From: Candidatus Hikarchaeia archaeon HikBin4 | GTDB lineage: Archaea; Halobacteriota; Halobacteria; Halobacteriales; Hikarchaeaceae | Length of the DNA stretch: 5,848 nt | Assembly (NCBI GenBank): GCA_009889685.1 | Contig: WTZT01000043.1 | Coordinates: 1 to 5,848 of the forward strand | Direction of reading: 5' to 3' | Shown: positions 1 to 5,848 of the stretch, one piece after another | Numbering within the stretch: the stretch's first letter is position 1 | Layout of the letters: every line of letters begins with the position of its first letter | Translations under genes and position numbers: made by a program | Notes under the pieces: generated by a model | The model's database searches: none | Seen by the model: only the letters and a program-made list of their open reading frames with translations | What the model was told of the DNA's origin: nothing

Positions 1-335
1 CATAAATTGGATTTTCCAATTCTACACCGTATACATTTCCCACATGCTATTCGCCCAAGAACTACATGATCTCCAACTTCAACTGTTGTCACTTCATCAC
101 CAATTGCAGCAACAATTCCTGCACCTTCATGGCCCAAAACTACCGGTTTTGGTTCTCCGGTTTCTCCCACGACACAAGAAACATCCGTATGACATAAACT
201 CGCAGCTTCAATTTTAACGAGAACTTCTTCTCCTATTGGTTCTGACACATCAATTATCTCTATTTTTGCAGGTAGATCTCCTAAAAAATCATGACTTTCA
301 GTAGGTTCATGTAATACTGCTGCTTTCGATTCCAT
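1..335 (-). CDS. Zinc-dependent medium-chain alcohol dehydrogenase, N-terminal part (C-terminus beyond left edge)
   Basis: The reverse strand from ATG at 335 reads as the GroES-like catalytic domain of a zinc MDR alcohol dehydrogenase; 111 complete codons are inside the window. Visible landmarks are LCHTDVS (catalytic-zinc Cys48 with the His-Thr-Asp that follows), GHEGAGIV (His69-Glu70, second catalytic-zinc region), VGDHVVL at 87-93, and the structural-zinc cluster CGKCIRC (Cys98, Cys101, Cys104). The codon cut by the edge begins TG, in the position expected for the fourth structural cysteine (112). The family oxidises alcohols or reduces aldehydes/ketones with NAD(P); the cofactor-binding Rossmann domain is not in view, so cofactor and substrate cannot be read. 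ATG 335 is chosen because it opens the typical MxxKAAVL strand and no other in-frame ATG or GTG lies upstream. It is divergent from the aminotransferase gene. Family assignment is firm; specificity is unknown. Confidence 0.93.
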   Translation of the reverse strand, partial: MESKAAVLHEPTESHDFLGDLPAKIEIIDVSEPIGEEVLVKIEAASLCHTDVSCVVGETGEPKPVVLGHEGAGIVAAIGDEVTTVEVGDHVVLGRIACGKCIRCRIGKSNL

Positions 336-358
336 GTGATATTGAGCATTCGCTAAAC

Positions 359-370
359 AATATATCTTTT
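359..370 (-). promoter_or_regulatory. Archaeal TATA box of the alcohol dehydrogenase gene, leaderless start predicted
   Basis: Read on the minus strand this is AAAAGATATATT: a purine-rich BRE-like stretch followed by the TATA-like core GATATATT. The core centre lies about 28 bases before the A of the ATG at 335. Since archaeal transcription usually starts 22-27 bases after the TATA centre, the mRNA should begin at or within a few bases of the start codon. No Shine-Dalgarno motif is present between box and start, which agrees with a leaderless transcript. The assignment rests on position and pattern only. Confidence 0.6.
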
Positions 371-405
371 GAGACTTTCTCCGCCATTTACTGTATCGCA
401 ACTCG

Positions 406-415
406 AAAATATTTT
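406..415 (+). promoter_or_regulatory. TATA-like box of the class IV aminotransferase gene
   Basis: AAAATATTTT is centred about 35 bases upstream of ATG 445, predicting a transcript start near 435 and a leader of roughly 10 bases without a ribosome binding site. The motif is a perfect palindrome, so direction comes only from its distance to the plus-strand start; it is too far (about 75 bases) from the divergent dehydrogenase start to be that gene's obvious box. Weaker than the TATA box at 359-370. Confidence 0.4.
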
Positions 416-444
416 GCTTCCCCGTTGTCAGACACAAACGTAGA

Positions 445-1368
445 ATGAATCAAAATAGGGAAAAACTCGATCTCTTCATGTATTTCGATGGGGATTATCT
501 TCTTGAGTCTCAACCCCTCTTCGGCGTATCTGATACTGCACAAATGTGGGGTTATAGCGTTAGTGATACAATTCGAACCTTTGGGAAAAAACTCCATGGG
601 GCATCTGACCATATTTCTCGCCTCGTCAATTCATGCTCTGAGGCGAATATAGATATTGATATCTCTCCCTCGGATATCCAAACCATCTTGTCACATTTAG
701 TGGAAAAAAACACTCTTTTGGTAGCGCCAGAAGACGAATTCTTAATTATTACTTATGTTATCGGAAACTGGACTTTCAACCTTCCCGACACTGATGACTA
801 TCCTCCCTCTCGTTTGCTCATACACTGTTCTACAATCAATTTCACAGAACATGCCAAATTCTTCACTGAAGGTCAAAAAGTAAGAACCTCTACTATCAAA
901 CAAATTCCTTCAGAATCTCTCCCCGCAACGATCAAACATAGATCTAGAATGCATTTCGTCATAGCCGACAAAGAAGTAAAGTCCATAGAACCAGATGCAT
1001 CACCTTTGCTCCTAGACTATAATGAAAATATTTCAGAAAGCATCTATGCAAATTTTTTCATAGTTAAAGACAATACCATCCAAACACCACCTATACAAAA
1101 TATCTTGCCTGGTATCACTAGAAAAAAAATCATCACCTTGGCCAAACAGATAGGATTGAGAATTGAGGAAAAACATTTAACATTAGAAGATGCCTACTCT
1201 GCAGAAGAAGCATTTTTTACTTCCACTTCTAGAATAATCACTCCCATTTCTTCCATTGACGGAATATCCATAGGAGATGTCATCCCTGGAGAACTAACCC
1301 AAAAATTACTCATGGAGTACGGCAAGAACGTCGGTGTGGATATTGTAGATCAGTTCTTAAGAACTTAA
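445..1368 (+). CDS. PLP-dependent class IV aminotransferase-like protein (fold type IV), substrate unknown
   Basis: The 307-residue protein has the layout of the branched-chain aminotransferase / D-amino-acid aminotransferase / aminodeoxychorismate lyase superfamily. Small N-terminal domain: SVSDTIRTFG (39-47) and DHISRL (55-60), matching the usual LRT(F/Y) and EHxxRL pattern, with Arg59 a likely PLP-phosphate ligand. Large domain: IKHRSRMH (163-170), where Lys164 is the expected Schiff-base lysine; ISES..ANFF (196-205) with Glu198 in place of the conserved TE; TPPI...LPGITR (214-226); and FFTSTSR (257-263), the phosphate-binding Thr/Ser loop. All expected catalytic landmarks are present, so it should be active. 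The KxRSRMH form around the lysine differs from the KxxNYL of textbook branched-chain enzymes, and I recall it from class IV proteins of unassigned function. ATG 445 is the first possible start after the in-frame stop at 370. The gene is divergent from the zinc dehydrogenase and convergent with the permease. The superfamily call is firm; I would not assign ilvE, dat or pabC. Confidence 0.88.
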   Translation: MNQNREKLDLFMYFDGDYLLESQPLFGVSDTAQMWGYSVSDTIRTFGKKLHGASDHISRLVNSCSEANIDIDISPSDIQTILSHLVEKNTLLVAPEDEFLIITYVIGNWTFNLPDTDDYPPSRLLIHCSTINFTEHAKFFTEGQKVRTSTIKQIPSESLPATIKHRSRMHFVIADKEVKSIEPDASPLLLDYNENISESIYANFFIVKDNTIQTPPIQNILPGITRKKIITLAKQIGLRIEEKHLTLEDAYSAEEAFFTSTSRIITPISSIDGISIGDVIPGELTQKLLMEYGKNVGVDIVDQFLRT

Positions 1369-1386
1369 ATTAATTGACCACAATTA
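1352..1386. repeat. Two short palindromes at the convergent gene junction, possible bidirectional terminator
   Basis: AGTTCTTAAGAACT at 1352-1365 is a perfect 14-base palindrome covering the last codons of the aminotransferase gene. Just after it, TAATTG (1371-1376) and CAATTA (1381-1386) form a 6-base inverted repeat with a 4-base loop, the second arm including the stop codon of the permease gene read from the other strand. The two genes end only 15 bases apart. Either element could fold in the RNA of either strand. No long T-run follows on either strand, so a typical archaeal oligo-T terminator is not visible, and the stems are AT-rich and weak. The symmetry is seen; a role in termination is inference. 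Confidence 0.35.
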
Positions 1387-2289
1387 CGGCATCGAAGAAA
1401 GCAGAACTACACCTGCAATTATCAACACCGTCCCTATAATAAATCCCCTTGTAATTCTTTCAATCTTCTTCAATACACTTGCAGCAACTATCACTGTGAA
1501 CAAGGGTCCAGTCCCTAGTATGGGATCTGCAACAGAAACCGGACCTCTAATTAAAGCTTCATAGAGAGTAAACATCGCTAGGAAAACACACACACCACTT
1601 AACCCAAAATTCCGATAACTTTCTCTATTCCCTACAGCTAGTTCTCTGCCTTTTCCCATCGCCACCCCATATATTCCCACGGCAATTAATGCTGCAAGGT
1701 CGTTAATAGCGAGAGCTTGAATGGCAGTAATTGCAGCATCTTCCATAAACCCAAATTTTCTAATCACATTCCCTGTAGCAAATGCCACAGCTGCAAAAAG
1801 AGGAAATATTATGTCACTTCTTTTCCAACCAGTAATATTTCCACTCTTGGATCTTGTTATACACACAACACCCATCACTATCGAAACCACTCCAATCATC
1901 CCTGATACTGTCATATTTTCCCCAAGCCACACAACTGCCAACAATACCGCAAAAAGAGGACGGGAATTTGTAATGGTTGCACAAACGCTAGCCCCCATCC
2001 GATCTATTCCTTTGTAATAACTAAGTTGTCCCATTGCTGCTGCAATCACTCCTGCAAAAACAAAAAGCAATATTGTGGGAATCGAAATTCCCTCCATCAT
2101 CTGTTTTCCATTTGAAATAATTATCAACACGGCCCACGCAAGCACAGTTCGAACCACGAGTGTTTGGAATGTGTTTTGCATCCAAGTTCCCCCACTCTCT
2201 AGACCTCGTTTCGCAAATATAGGGTCAATCCCTCTGAAAAAAGCACATAAAATTGCAAGCACATAAAATTCAATAGAAAGCAATGCCAT
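1384..2289 (-). CDS. EamA/DMT-family transporter, ten membrane helices
   Basis: The 301-residue, highly hydrophobic protein has the drug/metabolite transporter layout: two repeats of about five helices each. Approximate helices are 6-19, 43-59, 72-90, 98-121, 126-144, 160-178, 185-210, 228-247, 250-272 and 281-298. Family landmarks are RGIDPIFAKRGLESG in and after helix 1, QLSYYKGIDRMGAS at helices 3-4, and, in the second repeat, LYEALIRGPVSVADPI at helices 8-9, matching the first repeat's pattern. Length is usual for the family. Members move small metabolites (amino acids, nucleobases, sugars or their derivatives) across the cytoplasmic membrane, often as exporters; the substrate cannot be read here. 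ATG 2289 starts directly before helix 1 and follows a possible TATA box. The gene lies 54 bases after the NEMF gene on the same strand and converges on the aminotransferase gene. Confidence 0.9.
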   Translation of the reverse strand: MALLSIEFYVLAILCAFFRGIDPIFAKRGLESGGTWMQNTFQTLVVRTVLAWAVLIIISNGKQMMEGISIPTILLFVFAGVIAAAMGQLSYYKGIDRMGASVCATITNSRPLFAVLLAVVWLGENMTVSGMIGVVSIVMGVVCITRSKSGNITGWKRSDIIFPLFAAVAFATGNVIRKFGFMEDAAITAIQALAINDLAALIAVGIYGVAMGKGRELAVGNRESYRNFGLSGVCVFLAMFTLYEALIRGPVSVADPILGTGPLFTVIVAASVLKKIERITRGFIIGTVLIIAGVVLLSSMP

Positions 2290-2314
2290 CCGATGCTATC
2301 CAGAGACAGTCTTT

Positions 2315-2324
2315 CAGTATAGAC
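2315..2324 (-). promoter_or_regulatory. Possible TATA box of the EamA transporter gene
   Basis: On the minus strand the sequence reads GTCTATACTG, with its TATA-like core centred about 31 bases before ATG 2289. This predicts a start within about 5 bases of the ATG, again near-leaderless, inside the 54-base gap after the NEMF stop codon. It is a poor match to a strong TATA element, and read-through from NEMF is equally possible. Confidence 0.3.
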
Positions 2325-2343
2325 ATGCCGATGCAGTATTTTT

Positions 2344-4404
2344 TCACTCTATCATTGTGCTATTTCCTGCCGGTATTAGCTGGGATATCTCGTCTGGACC
2401 TGTGATTTTTCTGACAAACGTCCCGTCCCGAAAACTCTCACAGAAATGACGATAAATCTTTTTAGCAACATCTTCTCGCGAAAACTGACCTGGCTCTATC
2501 TCTACTGATAGAACTGATATTGGGATTACTGCTGAAGGTGGCCCCCCGATTACCCTAGTTTCTGGAGCGCATGTGACTCCTATCGCAAAACCAATTTCCA
2601 TATTTCTAAAATAAGTCCGTTTACCCCGGACAACAAAAGATCCTTTAGTCAGGTATTCCCCACTTTCTGGAGTCTTACTAATTTGATCTTTAGTAATCAT
2701 ATAAACGTCATCTGTTCGGCGACCCTCTTTCCATACAGACGAACACGATAGTGCGAATTTTGCGGCTTCGAGTAGATTTTTTTCTGGTATTTCTATTTCC
2801 TTTGGAGACTCCCCCGGTTCGAAGGCCTTTAAAATAGTAATTGGTGCCCCTGGAGTTTGTGTATGAAATATTCTATCCCCTTTAGATATGTACTTCTTTA
2901 CCAGTTCTTCATTTTGATCTGCATTTTTCCCACTTATAATCAAAAACCCGTCTGAACTTCTAAACCATCGAAATCGATCAAACCAATATTTAGATTTTTT
3001 TATCGGTATGGAAGTCCGGGATAGCCAATTATTTTGTATCTTTATTTCTGCCCCAGTACCTCCCTCCAAATCCGATTTATTTTTATCGGTTTTTGCTTTA
3101 TTGAGCTCCTCATTTTTCACCGAAATAGCATCTTTTGCTCTTGCATATTTCCCCTCAACTTTTTTTGCAAGATTGTAATTTAAACTCGCATTTTGCTCGA
3201 TATTTTTCCACGGATCAAGAACAATTTTGATCCCCTCAATTCGAACTTCAACCATTTTTTCTATCTGATTCATCCCAACTAATTCCACAATTTTAGACCT
3301 CTCAGATGCTTCCATTCTCTTTCCAATCTGTTCAAATTGCTCCCCCCTTTCTAAACCCTGACGGACCTCTTCCATTACCTCTTCAACAACACCATAATTT
3401 GAATACAGTAGTTCTACACCCTCTCTGATCGATCGAGCTTCTTGTGAAAATTGTTTGAGAGCACTTTTTTGAGATGCTATAATTCGTTCATATCTATCTA
3501 ATACTTCTTCTCCAACTTCTTCATTTTCGTCTGAGATTTCTAACTTCCCATTTGAAAAATAATTATCTATTGCAGAATTGAACGTATCAAATGTATCGCA
3601 GTCTAAATGCTCATACAATGCTAGCGAAAATGGAGTGACATCCACTTCAATTTCTTCTTCATAATATATTCTTGGTTGGATTTTTCCATTTCTTATTTTA
3701 TCGCCCAATTTCGTTATTTCTTCATAGATTCTCTCATAATCCGATTGAGTTACCGAAGAAATCAAACATTGTTTTTCCACTGATGAAAGAAGACAAAGTT
3801 CTTCTGCATACGTACCTCCGAAATTTATTTGAGTTGCAAGACTTCTAACTAAATCCGACTCAGAAGTGTCCATTAAATCCACAAATGAACCATAATCTAG
3901 TGTGAATGGATCAACCCGGGGTGGGGGGAACTCAAAATCCCTTCCCGAAGCAACCGTTCGAGAATGAAGTCTCACAGTTCTTAGACATTCATACACTTTA
4001 TTATCTCCACCTACGATGGACAAATTACCATCCCCAAATAATTCTGCAACAACCAATATTTCATTTTCTTTCCCTTCAAAAATAATTTTTAAAACTCTAT
4101 CGAACCCATATTGTTCAATTCCCTTCAAACGCTTCCCCCGCAATTTACTCCTCAACTTCATAGCAAAATCGATCGCTTTATCTGGTGCCTTTGGAACGTT
4201 ATCTATCGCAGCAAAATGGATGCTTTTTGTGTTTCCAATTCCTACCAGAAGTTCATTTCTTCCCACTCCCGGTTTCCGCATTCTAAACCGTACCAATTCT
4301 TTTCCATAACAGTACGATTTATCAAAAATAGACCCTTTATATGCTTCAAATTCTCGTACAAGAGATCGAATATCAACACCAGATATCTCTCGTTTTGGAT
4401 CCAT
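2344..4404 (-). CDS. Archaeal NEMF/Rqc2/RqcH homologue (NFACT protein), ribosome-associated quality control
   Basis: The protein (686 residues from ATG 4404) belongs to the NFACT family, which binds tRNA and nascent-chain-blocked large ribosomal subunits after subunit splitting; bacterial RqcH and yeast Rqc2 add C-terminal tails to the stalled chain. Domains in order: NFACT-N from residue 1 to about 180, containing GFDR with Asp102-Arg103, equivalent to the tRNA-contacting DR pair of RqcH; a helix-hairpin-helix region with GGTYAEELC at 196-204; a charged helical coiled-coil middle from about 300 to 450, including the conserved NAS..YN..KK stretch near 405-415; and NFACT-R (DUF814) from about 470, with HTQTPGAP (514-521), KDQISKTPESGEYL and GSFVVRGKR (to 596). 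Length is usual for archaea. A TTG at 4431 would add nine residues, but ATG 4404 fits the family start (REISGVDIRSLV) and the predicted transcript start. It lies 72 bases after elp3 on the same strand. The archaeal tail-forming activity is inferred from homologues. Confidence 0.93.
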   Translation of the reverse strand: MDPKREISGVDIRSLVREFEAYKGSIFDKSYCYGKELVRFRMRKPGVGRNELLVGIGNTKSIHFAAIDNVPKAPDKAIDFAMKLRSKLRGKRLKGIEQYGFDRVLKIIFEGKENEILVVAELFGDGNLSIVGGDNKVYECLRTVRLHSRTVASGRDFEFPPPRVDPFTLDYGSFVDLMDTSESDLVRSLATQINFGGTYAEELCLLSSVEKQCLISSVTQSDYERIYEEITKLGDKIRNGKIQPRIYYEEEIEVDVTPFSLALYEHLDCDTFDTFNSAIDNYFSNGKLEISDENEEVGEEVLDRYERIIASQKSALKQFSQEARSIREGVELLYSNYGVVEEVMEEVRQGLERGEQFEQIGKRMEASERSKIVELVGMNQIEKMVEVRIEGIKIVLDPWKNIEQNASLNYNLAKKVEGKYARAKDAISVKNEELNKAKTDKNKSDLEGGTGAEIKIQNNWLSRTSIPIKKSKYWFDRFRWFRSSDGFLIISGKNADQNEELVKKYISKGDRIFHTQTPGAPITILKAFEPGESPKEIEIPEKNLLEAAKFALSCSSVWKEGRRTDDVYMITKDQISKTPESGEYLTKGSFVVRGKRTYFRNMEIGFAIGVTCAPETRVIGGPPSAVIPISVLSVEIEPGQFSREDVAKKIYRHFCESFRDGTFVRKITGPDEISQLIPAGNSTMIE

Positions 4405-4423
4405 AACCTCTCTTCGGAGATTA
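4405..4423 (-). other. Small hairpin just before the NEMF start codon
   Basis: In the mRNA sense UCUC-CGAA-GAGA (4420 down to 4409) is a 4-base stem with a four-base loop, ending 4 bases before AUG 4404. With a two-base GG bulge it could extend by UAA pairing with UUA, the last A belonging to the start codon. A GAGAGG run here resembles a Shine-Dalgarno site but sits too close to the AUG (about 2-3 bases) to be well placed. The pairing is visible; any effect on translation is speculative. Confidence 0.2.
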
Positions 4424-4444
4424 ACAAACAAATCCCTATCGTTG

Positions 4445-4453
4445 TACTTAAAG
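4445..4453 (-). promoter_or_regulatory. TATA-like box of the NEMF gene
   Basis: CTTTAAGTA on the minus strand lies in the 72-base gap between the elp3 stop codon and NEMF, centred about 45 bases before ATG 4404. A start 22-27 bases downstream would fall near 4422-4427, giving a leader of about 20 bases and placing the alternative TTG (4431) upstream of the transcript, which favours ATG 4404. The pattern is reasonable but unproven. Confidence 0.45.
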
Positions 4454-4476
4454 TTTCATGTAACTTCTAATAGGTT

Positions 4477-5848
4477 TTAACATAACCATTTAGAGACGTA
4501 TGGTCCATCTTGATAATATCCCAATTTTTGTTTGTAGTATTCCCTCGCTCCGATACCTGCAAGAACTGCAATTTTGCTATAACCTGCATCTACTGTCATC
4601 TCTTCTGCCTTTTCCATTAACGCCTTTCCATGTCCTTTATGTTGGAACCCATTCTTCCATTCTCCCGGGCCTATTTTCTCTCCACGTTCTATGAGGCTTA
4701 TCTCATTCCCATATACTTTGAGTTCTCGCAAAATTCCTGCATCTTTTAATTCTAAACGCGCAGGTGTTTCTGAAAATCTTAAACGACAAAAACCAACTAG
4801 AATGTCTTGGTCAAAATCTTCTATACTAATAAAGTTCTCAATCCCTCCTGCAGCCTCATATTCTAATACCTTCATCTCAAGATTTTGAGGTGTTTTTGAG
4901 TTCAATCCGGCCTCTCTACACCGAATACACTTGCAAGATTTCCCTGTTAATTTCATATGCTCTAACGCCAATTGACGAAGGTTAGACTTCCAAACTCCCG
5001 CCTCAATAAAATTAGCTGGAATATCTCGTTGCACTCTCTGCAATCTGACATATCTAGGAATCATTGATTTCACCTCCGCAACCAACCTCGCCGCTTTCTC
5101 ATTGTCTAATGGTTCATATTCTTTTCTTTTCCACATGTCATACGTGCGCGTACCTTTGACCACTAGAGTTGGATATATCTTCAAATAATCCGGTTTCCAT
5201 ATAGGGTCTGTGAATAATTGAACAAAATCTTCTATCCCCATGTCATAGGACATCCCTGGTTGCCCCGGCATCATGTGAAATCCAACTTTAAAACCCGAAT
5301 CTCTCAATCTTTGATTTGATTCTACACTTTCTGTAGTTCCATGCCCTCTGTGCATCGCATGATTGATATGTTCAAAGGTAGTTTGAACTCCCAATTCAAC
5401 TTTAGTTCCCCCAAGACGTAGCATACGATCTATTTGTTCGTGATTGCACCAATCTGGTTTAGTCTCAAACGTCATTGCAATGCATCTAATATCTGCAGTT
5501 TCATTCACTGAAATTACATCTTCAAGATATTTGAATTGAGGATTTTCCTGAACAAATTTTCTATCTCCCCCCAGTGATGGTGCTATTGATAAATCATAGT
5601 CATTCATGGCCTCGAGAGCTCGGCGAACAAACCATTCCTGGTAATCTGCTGATCTAGCTGTCATAGTCCCTCCCATAAGGATCAATTCAGCTTTATCTAC
5701 TGGATGACCAATTGTTCTAAATTGTTCTAACCGAAGAGTCACTTGACCATATGGGTCATAATCAGTCTGTTTCCCCCGCGCGGCGGCAGGTTCATGTCCT
5801 GTATAGCTTTGCGGGGATGAAAATTCTGATGCAGGTCCTCCTGGACAA
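4477..5848 (-). CDS. elp3: Elp3: radical-SAM / GNAT tRNA wobble-uridine acetyltransferase (N-terminus beyond right edge)
   Basis: Elp3 uses S-adenosylmethionine radical chemistry and acetyl-CoA to put a carboxymethyl group on C5 of tRNA wobble uridine; in archaea it acts without the other Elongator subunits. The reading frame is open to the right edge; 456 residues are visible and about 80-90 are missing. The visible part begins at the cysteine of CPGGP, the last Cys of the CxxC end of the iron-sulfur motif, followed by SYTGHEP, LMGGT (57-61, SAM binding), TFETKPD (126-132), HMMPGQPG (191-198), KIYPTLV (223-229), RVQRDIP (271-277) and a cysteine cluster CKCIRC (305-310). The GNAT domain covers about 320-456 with QHKGHGKA (402-409, acetyl-CoA loop), REYYKQKLGY (Tyr437-Tyr438) and C-terminal GPYVSKWL. 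Every expected motif is intact. A GTG at 5742 is not the start: it lies within the conserved core. NEMF follows 72 bases downstream. Confidence 0.96.
   Translation of the reverse strand, partial: CPGGPASEFSSPQSYTGHEPAAARGKQTDYDPYGQVTLRLEQFRTIGHPVDKAELILMGGTMTARSADYQEWFVRRALEAMNDYDLSIAPSLGGDRKFVQENPQFKYLEDVISVNETADIRCIAMTFETKPDWCNHEQIDRMLRLGGTKVELGVQTTFEHINHAMHRGHGTTESVESNQRLRDSGFKVGFHMMPGQPGMSYDMGIEDFVQLFTDPIWKPDYLKIYPTLVVKGTRTYDMWKRKEYEPLDNEKAARLVAEVKSMIPRYVRLQRVQRDIPANFIEAGVWKSNLRQLALEHMKLTGKSCKCIRCREAGLNSKTPQNLEMKVLEYEAAGGIENFISIEDFDQDILVGFCRLRFSETPARLELKDAGILRELKVYGNEISLIERGEKIGPGEWKNGFQHKGHGKALMEKAEEMTVDAGYSKIAVLAGIGAREYYKQKLGYYQDGPYVSKWLC

Noticed and set aside
388..612. A 74-codon minus-strand frame across the divergent region and the aminotransferase start.
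   Set aside because: It would overlap the conserved aminotransferase N-terminus and both promoter boxes, and its peptide is not family-like.
1717..2017. Two plus-strand open frames of 62 and 98 codons opposite the permease gene.
   Set aside because: Their peptides resemble no family, and they lie wholly within a clear membrane-protein gene on the other strand, so they are antisense shadows.
2270..2326. A possible 18-codon upstream reading frame (ATG 2326, minus strand) overlapping the permease start in another frame.
   Set aside because: It begins at or upstream of the predicted transcript start and its peptide shows no recognisable features; such short frames are common by chance.
2344..4404. 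Reading the NFACT protein as a fibronectin-binding adhesin, as some databases name it.
   Set aside because: There is no signal peptide or surface anchor, and the Asp-Arg pair, coiled coil and DUF814 domain fit the ribosome quality-control role.
4016..4470. Plus-strand open frames of 97 and 119 codons opposite the NEMF gene.
   Set aside because: They are antisense to the conserved NFACT-N domain and have no plausible domain content or promoter.
1..5848. Search by eye for CRISPR repeats, tRNA or rRNA genes, insertion-sequence ends, toxin-antitoxin or defence genes.
   Set aside because: Nothing was seen: all gaps are 109 bases or shorter, no regular repeat spacing occurs, and all genes fit ordinary metabolic, transport or translation families.

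Overview
This is an AT-rich window from an archaeon, most likely a euryarchaeote of the Thermoplasmata or marine-group type. The lineage below the domain is a guess from the overall look, not a demonstrated placement. The archaeal signs are a stand-alone Elp3, an archaeal-type NEMF/Rqc2 (NFACT) protein, and TATA-like boxes about 25-35 bases before start codons, with no clear Shine-Dalgarno sites. Coding density is high: five protein genes, two of them cut by the window edges, and no intergenic stretch longer than 109 bases.

Layout. (1) 1-335, minus: N-terminal part of a zinc-dependent medium-chain alcohol dehydrogenase whose C-terminus lies beyond the left edge. (2) 336-444: divergent promoter region with a TATA-like box for each flanking gene; the dehydrogenase mRNA is predicted to be leaderless. 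(3) 445-1368, plus: a PLP-dependent class IV (fold type IV) aminotransferase-like enzyme of unknown substrate. (4) 1352-1386: a small cluster of palindromes at the convergent junction. (5) 1384-2289, minus: a ten-helix EamA/DMT-family permease. (6) 2344-4404, minus: archaeal NEMF/Rqc2/RqcH homologue of ribosome-associated quality control. (7) 4477-5848, minus: Elp3, the radical-SAM/acetyltransferase enzyme of tRNA wobble-uridine modification, entering from the right edge and lacking only its N-terminus.

How the genes relate. Elp3 and NEMF both act on translation (tRNA wobble modification and rescue of stalled 60S/50S-type subunits). They are codirectional with a 72-base gap, so partial co-transcription is possible, although NEMF seems to have its own promoter. 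The permease follows 54 bases downstream, also with a possible promoter. The dehydrogenase and aminotransferase share a divergent control region and could in principle handle a carbonyl compound and its amino partner, but nothing in the sequence fixes the substrates.

I found no convincing new system, mobile element, CRISPR array, or RNA gene. The points most worth a second look are the unassigned class IV aminotransferase with its divergent dehydrogenase, the elp3-NEMF neighbourhood, and two start-site traps (at 5742 and 4431) that would mislead an automatic annotation.
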